NCBI GenBank assembly: GCA_900489925.1
Contig: UEHQ01000050.1
Location: forward strand, 1-64,000
Direction of reading: 5' to 3'
Length of the DNA: 64,000 bases
Source: Hyphomicrobiales bacterium
GTDB taxonomy: Bacteria; Pseudomonadota; Alphaproteobacteria; Rhizobiales; Rhizobiaceae
Shown one piece after another: positions 59,644 to 64,000 of the stretch (positions are counted from its first letter, which is position 1; each line of letters starts with the position of its first letter). The notes below the pieces were generated by a model, which searched no databases, was not told the origin of the DNA, and saw nothing but the letters and a program-made list of their open reading frames with translations. The translations under genes were made by a program, and so were the position numbers.

Positions 59644-61173
59644 CTACGTCGCCGCGCTCTCGCAAGCGGTCACCTCTGGCTCCCGCACCCTGCGGCCGAG
59701 GAAGAGGACGACGACGATGGCCGTCACGATCGTAATTGCCGTCAAAAGCAGGAGGAGGGTGGCAAAGGCCTGCCCGTATCCCTGCACCAGCCCGTCATGG
59801 CCGATGGCCGGCATGCTTGCGACAGCGGCCTTCAGGTCTCCGGTGACCAGCTGCTGGGCCGCGCTGGTTGCGTTGCCTTCCGTGCCAAGGTTCGAGCGGA
59901 TGAGGGCGGAGAGAACCGCGCTGACGATGGCCAGCGCCACGCCTTCGCCGGCAACCCGTGTCGTGCTGAAAATCCCGGTCGCCATGCCCGCCCGCTCCCT
60001 GGGAACGACGGAGACGGCGAGACCATCCATCAACCCCCACGGCAGGCTGATCCCGACGCCGATCGTCAGGAGTGGCGCGATCAACAGCGCCGGTTGCGCG
60101 GCCGCCTGCATATTCGAGAGCCAGAAGAGCCCGCCCGCCGAGATCGTGAGCCCGGCGCCACAGATGGTGGCCGGGCTGAACCAGCGCGTCAGCAATCCCG
60201 CGACGATCGGCAGGACGAGAAGCGGCGACGACAGCGCAATCATCATCTTGCCGGCCGCAACTTCGCTCATGCCGTCGATACCGACGAAACGCACCGGCAG
60301 CAGGATGAGCAGGACGACGAAGGCATAGGCAGGTGCCGCCGCCAGCAACTGCACGCCAACGAAGCGCGGATAGCGGAACAGCGACAGATCGAGCATCGGT
60401 CGCCTTACGGTGCGCTCGATAACGCAGAAGGCAATCAGCAGCAGAGCCGACGCGGCCAGCAGGCCAAAGACGGCCGGGTTCTGCCAGCCGCGTTCAGGCG
60501 CCAGCAGCACCCCGTAGGTGAACAGCGTAAGCGCCAGCGTAAAGCTGACGGCGCCCGGCCAGTCGAGGCCGGATGCCGCCGGATCGCGGGTCTCGTGCAG
60601 AAACAAGGCGCCGAGGATGAAGGCGGTCGTACCGAGCGCGAAGACCAGCGCGAAGATCGCCGGCCAGCCGAAAGTCTCCACCATGAAGCCGGAGGCGATC
60701 GGGCCGAATGCCAGTCCGACCCCGAAGCTAGACCCGACGATACTGAAGGCACGCATGCGGGCATTGCCGTCGAACTCCTGGGCAAGCGACGCCATGCCGC
60801 CCGAGAAGGCAGCCGCAGCGCCTAGCCCCTGCAGCGCCCGCAGGATGTCGAACCAGATGATGTCGGCGGAGAAGGCAAGGGCCGCTGAAAACAGAAGGAA
60901 CGCAGCGAGCCCACACAAGAATATGCGTTTGCGCCCATAGCTGTCGGCCAGCGCACCGGCGGCCATCAGGCTGCTTCCAAAGGTGAGCATGAAGGCGTTG
61001 GTCACCCAGTTGAGGGCGATCGGGCTGCCGCCGAGATCCCGGGTGATCGAGGGAAGGGCAACTGCGGGGCCGGTAAATGTCAGCGGCATCGCGGCCGCGG
61101 CACAGCAGACGCCGATCAGCGCCAGCGTCTTGGTCCCCGCCTTTGCGGGGCGTGTCTTGTCGGGTCTTTTCAT
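59644..61173 (-). CDS. MFS transporter, DHA2 family
   Basis: 509 residues from the ATG at 61173; the open frame continues far upstream across the LysR gene on the other strand and is not coding there. N-terminal AMPLTFTGPAVALPSITRDLGG and AGALADSYGRKRIFL loop, then WPAIFALVFALGTTAF. 14 helices. The gene is divergent from a LysR regulator, a common arrangement for inducible efflux. Substrate unknown. Confidence 0.9.
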   Translation of the reverse strand: MKRPDKTRPAKAGTKTLALIGVCCAAAAMPLTFTGPAVALPSITRDLGGSPIALNWVTNAFMLTFGSSLMAAGALADSYGRKRIFLCGLAAFLLFSAALAFSADIIWFDILRALQGLGAAAAFSGGMASLAQEFDGNARMRAFSIVGSSFGVGLAFGPIASGFMVETFGWPAIFALVFALGTTAFILGALFLHETRDPAASGLDWPGAVSFTLALTLFTYGVLLAPERGWQNPAVFGLLAASALLLIAFCVIERTVRRPMLDLSLFRYPRFVGVQLLAAAPAYAFVVLLILLPVRFVGIDGMSEVAAGKMMIALSSPLLVLPIVAGLLTRWFSPATICGAGLTISAGGLFWLSNMQAAAQPALLIAPLLTIGVGISLPWGLMDGLAVSVVPRERAGMATGIFSTTRVAGEGVALAIVSAVLSALIRSNLGTEGNATSAAQQLVTGDLKAAVASMPAIGHDGLVQGYGQAFATLLLLLTAITIVTAIVVVLFLGRRVREPEVTACESAAT

Positions 61174-61285
61174 GAGGTTTCCGCCTGGTTGAAAATGACG
61201 TGCGCGCGGACGGGCAGAGTCGAAACCCTGGAATTCGCGACCAAGACAAGATAAATTTGCAGGAATGATTGCATAAGATAGCGAT

Positions 61286-61306
61286 CTTTCCGCCCATTGC
61301 GGAAAG
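61286..61306. promoter_or_regulatory. Candidate LysR operator
   Basis: CTTTCCGC, spacer of 5, GCGGAAAG: perfect 8+8 inverted repeat in the divergent LysR/MFS region, 24 bases before the LysR start. Confidence 0.55.
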
Positions 61307-61329
61307 AAACGCTCGAATAAGGAGTGGCA

Positions 61330-62277
61330 ATGGATCAGTTGAACGGCTTGGCCGCCTTCGTCAGAACGGCCGACCTCGGAAGCTTCGTTGCCGCCGGCCG
61401 GGTGCTGGGTCTGTCCGCTTCGGCTGTCGGCAAGGCGGTGACGACGCTTGAGCGGCAGCTCGGCGTACGACTGTTCCAGCGCTCGACGAGGAGCATCAGG
61501 CTGACCGAGGAGGGGCGTCTGTTCCACGAACGCTGCCGGCGCGTTCTCGATGATCTCGAAGACGCACAGGCCTCGCTGGCCGAAGCAGTGGCGACACCAC
61601 GGGGGCGCCTGCGTCTCAGCGTGCCGCTGGTCAGCTATCATCTGCTGCTGCCGGTCCTGCCAGCGTTCATACGGCTCTATCCCGAGGTCGAACTCGATCT
61701 CGACTTCAACGATCGCATCGTCGATCTGATCGAGGAGGGCGTCGATGTGGCGATCCGCAGCGGCAACCTGCCGGATTCCCGTCTGATGTCGCGGGCGCTG
61801 CGGCCGTTCCAGATGCTGTTGTGCGCCTCGCCCGCCTATCTCGCGGAGCATGGCGTACCGGAGACGCCGCAGGATCTCTGCGGTCATCTCGGGATCCGAT
61901 TCCGGTTTCCCAACAGCGGCAAGATCCAGAACTGGCCCTTGACCTTGCCTGCGGGTGCTCCGGAGCTTGCGGTGCGCACATCGATGGTCTGCAACAACAT
62001 GGAGGCCTTGCGGGGAGCGACGCTGAGCGGTCTCGGAATCGGCTGCATGCCTGATTTTCTCGCCCGCAGCCCGCTCGCCGAGGGGACGCTCAGCACCGTA
62101 CTCGGCGACCATATCGACGGCCCTGGGCAATTCCACCTGCTTTGGCCGTCGAACCGGCATCTCTCGCCGAAGGTGCGCGTTCTGGTCGACTTCCTGACGG
62201 AGACGCTGTTTGCTGACAGCTGCGACAGCCCCGCCACAACGACAAACGCCCACCGTTCGGTGGGCGCTGCCGGATGA
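61330..62277 (+). CDS. LysR-family transcriptional regulator
   Basis: 315 residues from the ATG at 61330 (AAGGAG 7 bases upstream; a GTG two codons earlier is possible). LysR helix-turn-helix at the N-terminus (MDQLNGLAAFVRTADLGSFVAAGRVLGLSASAVGKAV split) and a co-inducer domain. Divergent from the MFS exporter, so it probably controls it. Its effector is unknown. Confidence 0.9.
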   Translation: MDQLNGLAAFVRTADLGSFVAAGRVLGLSASAVGKAVTTLERQLGVRLFQRSTRSIRLTEEGRLFHERCRRVLDDLEDAQASLAEAVATPRGRLRLSVPLVSYHLLLPVLPAFIRLYPEVELDLDFNDRIVDLIEEGVDVAIRSGNLPDSRLMSRALRPFQMLLCASPAYLAEHGVPETPQDLCGHLGIRFRFPNSGKIQNWPLTLPAGAPELAVRTSMVCNNMEALRGATLSGLGIGCMPDFLARSPLAEGTLSTVLGDHIDGPGQFHLLWPSNRHLSPKVRVLVDFLTETLFADSCDSPATTTNAHRSVGAAG

Positions 62278-62292
62278 TTGCGAGGCTGAGAG

Positions 62293-63249
62293 TTAGGCCG
62301 TCAGCGTCAGGCCGATGCCCCACGGATCTTTCAGGAACACGCCACCGTCGCGCTTCTCGCTCTTGATTTCGAGTTCGTCGAGCTTGGCGACCGCCTTGTC
62401 GAGCGCTGCGGTATCGTTGAAACGAAGGGCATAGTCGGACAGGCCGGTCATGCCGTCGGCGCGGGTGCCGGCGCCGCGACTGTTCCAGATATTGGCGGCA
62501 ACATGGTGGTGGTAGTCGCCGGTGGCAAAGAAGCTGGCGCCGGGGTAGCGCGCCATCAGCTTCAGGCCGAGCACGTCGCGGTAGAATGTGTCTGCTTCCG
62601 GAATATTTCCGACCTGCAGGTGGATATGGCCGATCGCCGTGCCGTCTGCCATGCCGTTCCACGTATCCTGCGGCGCGCTGTTGTAGAGCGCCTGGAGATC
62701 GAGGCGGAGCGTCGCCATTTCAACCTGGCCGTCCTGATGGAATTTCCACTGCTCGTGCGGCCGGTCGGCATAGATCTCGATGCCGTTGCCTTCCGGGTCG
62801 GAGAGATAGATCGCTTCGCTGACGAGGTGGTCGGAAGCGCCCTCGAGCACGACATTGTTGTGCGCCGCATGGCGCAGCCACCGAGCAAGTTCCGTACGGT
62901 TGGGCATCAGGAAGGCGGTGTGGAACAGGCCCGCAGCATTGCGCGGCGCCGTGCGGATGTCCTTGCCTGTCGTCAGCGTGAGCAGCGGCGTGCCATCGAC
63001 GCCGAGAACTTCGCCACTGGCTGTCTTCTCGATAACCTTCAGGCCCAGCATCGACTGATAGAAGCTGGACACCTGCGCCAGGTCGGTAACGACAAGATGC
63101 GAGTGGTCGACATAGGCAGGGCGCGTCAGCGCATAGGACGTTTCGGTGGTGGTCATGCGGATATCTCCTGCCTGTGAAAGAGTAGGCGTACCGGCGGTGG
63201 CAGCGAGAGCGCTGCCTGTAGCGATGCCAAGGAATTTTCGCCGATCCAT
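62293..63249 (-). CDS. VOC-family catechol-2,3-dioxygenase-like protein with Tat signal
   Basis: 318 residues from the ATG at 63249 (AGGGGAGC 9 bases upstream). It opens with a twin-arginine signal, MDRRKFLGIATGSALAATAG, then two VOC domains. Motifs of the CatE type: HSHLVVTDLAQV, DPEGNGIEIYADRPH, GHIHLQVGNI and GDYHHHVAANIW. A second start at 63156 (MTTTETS) has its own AGGAGA 7 bases upstream and would yield a cytosolic form. It may cleave an aromatic diol; exact substrate unknown. Confidence 0.85.
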   Translation of the reverse strand: MDRRKFLGIATGSALAATAGTPTLSQAGDIRMTTTETSYALTRPAYVDHSHLVVTDLAQVSSFYQSMLGLKVIEKTASGEVLGVDGTPLLTLTTGKDIRTAPRNAAGLFHTAFLMPNRTELARWLRHAAHNNVVLEGASDHLVSEAIYLSDPEGNGIEIYADRPHEQWKFHQDGQVEMATLRLDLQALYNSAPQDTWNGMADGTAIGHIHLQVGNIPEADTFYRDVLGLKLMARYPGASFFATGDYHHHVAANIWNSRGAGTRADGMTGLSDYALRFNDTAALDKAVAKLDELEIKSEKRDGGVFLKDPWGIGLTLTA

Positions 63250-63374
63250 TGCTTCTGAGCTCCCCTTGGCCGCTGTACTTGATCCCGTATATGGCGGATT
63301 TTGATCGTTCACAAAAGATCCGGTTTTGGCGATGAAGCGTTCGACGATCGTTGACGGTCTGAGGCCTGGGGGAC

Positions 63375-63388
63375 TTGATCTTGATCAA
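63375..63388. promoter_or_regulatory. FNR/FixK-type box before the stress gene pair
   Basis: TTGATCTTGATCAA, a perfect match to TTGAT-N4-ATCAA, centred about 70 bases before the GTG of the universal stress gene. It suggests oxygen-responsive control. Confidence 0.75.
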
Positions 63389-63451
63389 AGCGCCTTATCT
63401 TCTTTCTGAGAAGATCGCGACAGCAAGGTCAGGCGCGACAGGAGGGCCGGA

Positions 63452-63883
63452 GTGTACAAGAAGATCATCGTAGCCATTGAAATCGGGGCACTGGCGGATG
63501 GAGAAACAACGTTCCGCAAGGCGGCGACATTGCTCGACACGGGAGGGGAAATCATCCTCCTGAACGTGGTCGAGGATATCCCGACCTATGTCGCCGTCGA
63601 CCTTCCCGTGGAGCTCGTCGAAAGCGCGGCCGCCGACGCACGCACCAAGCTGGAGGCTCTTATCGTCACGACCGGGATTCCCGCCAGCCTGCAGATCAGT
63701 CACGGCCGTCCGGCCAGCGGTATCCTCGCCGCAGCCGAAGCCAACCATGCCGATCTGATCATCCTCGCATCGCACATCCCCGATATCAGCAATTACTTCA
63801 TCGGCGCGACTGCCGACCGGGTGGTGCGCCACGCGAAATGTTCGGTGCTGGTCGACAGGCAGCGCCGGGCGACAGCGGCATAA
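63452..63883 (+). CDS. Universal stress protein (UspA fold)
   Basis: 143 residues from a GTG with AGGAGG 7 bases upstream. Opens KKIIVAIEIGALADGE and ends VVRHAKCSVLVDRQ, as UspA proteins do. The ATP-binding loop G-2X-G-9X-G(S/T) is only partly recognisable (FIGATADRVV), so nucleotide binding is uncertain. Paired with a DksA-like gene 13 bases downstream, behind an FNR-type box. Confidence 0.88.
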   Translation: MYKKIIVAIEIGALADGETTFRKAATLLDTGGEIILLNVVEDIPTYVAVDLPVELVESAAADARTKLEALIVTTGIPASLQISHGRPASGILAAAEANHADLIILASHIPDISNYFIGATADRVVRHAKCSVLVDRQRRATAA

Positions 63884-63896
63884 GGGAGGCAAGCCT

Positions 63897-64000
63897 ATGA
63901 GTGACATGCAGGCATACGAGAAGATTTTGCTTGATCGCCAGCAGGAGCTGCAATCGCGCCTGAGCCGGATCGATGTCGATCTTGGCCGGCTGAAGGAGCA
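63897..64000 (+). CDS. TraR/DksA-like protein, N-terminal part (runs off window)
   Basis: Starts ATG at 63897 with AGGGAGGC upstream; 34 residues are visible: MSDMQAYEKILLDRQQELQ and then a helical R/D-rich segment (SRLSRIDVDLGRLKE). This matches the N-terminal coiled coil of small TraR/DksA zinc-finger proteins. The zinc finger lies beyond the window, so the family is not fully proved. Confidence 0.6.
   Translation, partial: MSDMQAYEKILLDRQQELQSRLSRIDVDLGRLKE

Noticed and set aside
61174..62253. N-terminal extension of the MFS frame to 62253
   Set aside because: It would be antisense to the LysR gene; the transporter homology and plausible start are at 61173.
1..64000. tRNA, rRNA, CRISPR array, IS element or prophage
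   Set aside because: No cloverleaf-like sequence, direct repeat array, transposase or phage gene was recognised by eye; a tRNAscan or repeat search was not possible.

Overview
The window is 64 kb of GC-rich (about 60 percent) chromosome-like DNA from an alphaproteobacterium, most probably a member of the Rhizobiaceae (Rhizobium/Agrobacterium/Ensifer group). This rests on gene content: a DmeR/DmeF nickel-cobalt efflux pair, DUF930, a bestrophin-like channel, Fe/Mn SodB and many small alphaproteobacterial proteins, together with the spacing and codon usage. No IS element, prophage, CRISPR array, rRNA or tRNA was seen. Genes are densely packed on both strands.

Region 1 (1-15135) is a cell-surface adhesin and type I secretion locus. 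It holds the 3' part of a giant repeat/RTX adhesin that runs off the left edge, then a terminator and a membrane GGDEF-like protein with a destroyed GGDEF motif but an intact c-di-GMP I-site. A four-gene operon follows: TolC-like, LapB-like ABC exporter with an inactive C39-like domain, HlyD-like adaptor, and a ribbon-helix-helix/PAS protein. Next come a LapG-type periplasmic cysteine protease and a substrate-binding lipoprotein. The set looks like a Lap-type controlled-release adhesin system, but no LapD-like HAMP/GGDEF/EAL receptor is present in the window.

Region 2 (15169-24724) holds an ABC-F ATPase preceded by a short leader ORF and hairpins, a HerA-like ATPase (DUF853) with a small companion, several small unknowns, zwf, tam and a TerC/CBS-domain membrane protein. 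Region 3 (25119-39057) carries general metabolism and regulation: cupin, alcohol dehydrogenase, aminotransferase, bestrophin-like channel, MFS/PEBP pair, AraC regulator, an autoregulated TetR with a membrane protein (paired palindromic operators), a long coiled-coil protein, sodB, a metallophosphoesterase, and a WYL regulator divergent from a LysE exporter with a clear operator between them.

Region 4 (39207-50020) carries cytochrome c', a diheme cytochrome c, a dioxygenase-like protein, a DJ-1/PfpI protein, and a GNAT acetyltransferase. Upstream of the GNAT gene is what looks like a complete transcription attenuator: a tiny, possibly leaderless, aromatic-ended leader peptide followed by mutually exclusive hairpins. 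It continues with dmeR-dmeF, a class A beta-lactamase, PQQ glucose dehydrogenase and SelO. Region 5 (50276-64000) holds two MFS exporters, a homocysteine methyltransferase family protein, oligopeptidase B, small secreted proteins, a variant polysaccharide deacetylase, an FAD oxidoreductase, an AI-2E family transporter, a LysR regulator, an extradiol dioxygenase-like protein with a possible dual (Tat/cytosolic) start, and a universal stress protein plus a DksA-like protein behind a perfect FNR/FixK box.

The strongest candidates for undescribed biology are the GNAT leader/attenuator (42889-43078), the ABC-F leader ORF (16782-16946), and the combination of an I-site-only GGDEF protein and an RHH-PAS protein with the LapG-type adhesin system.
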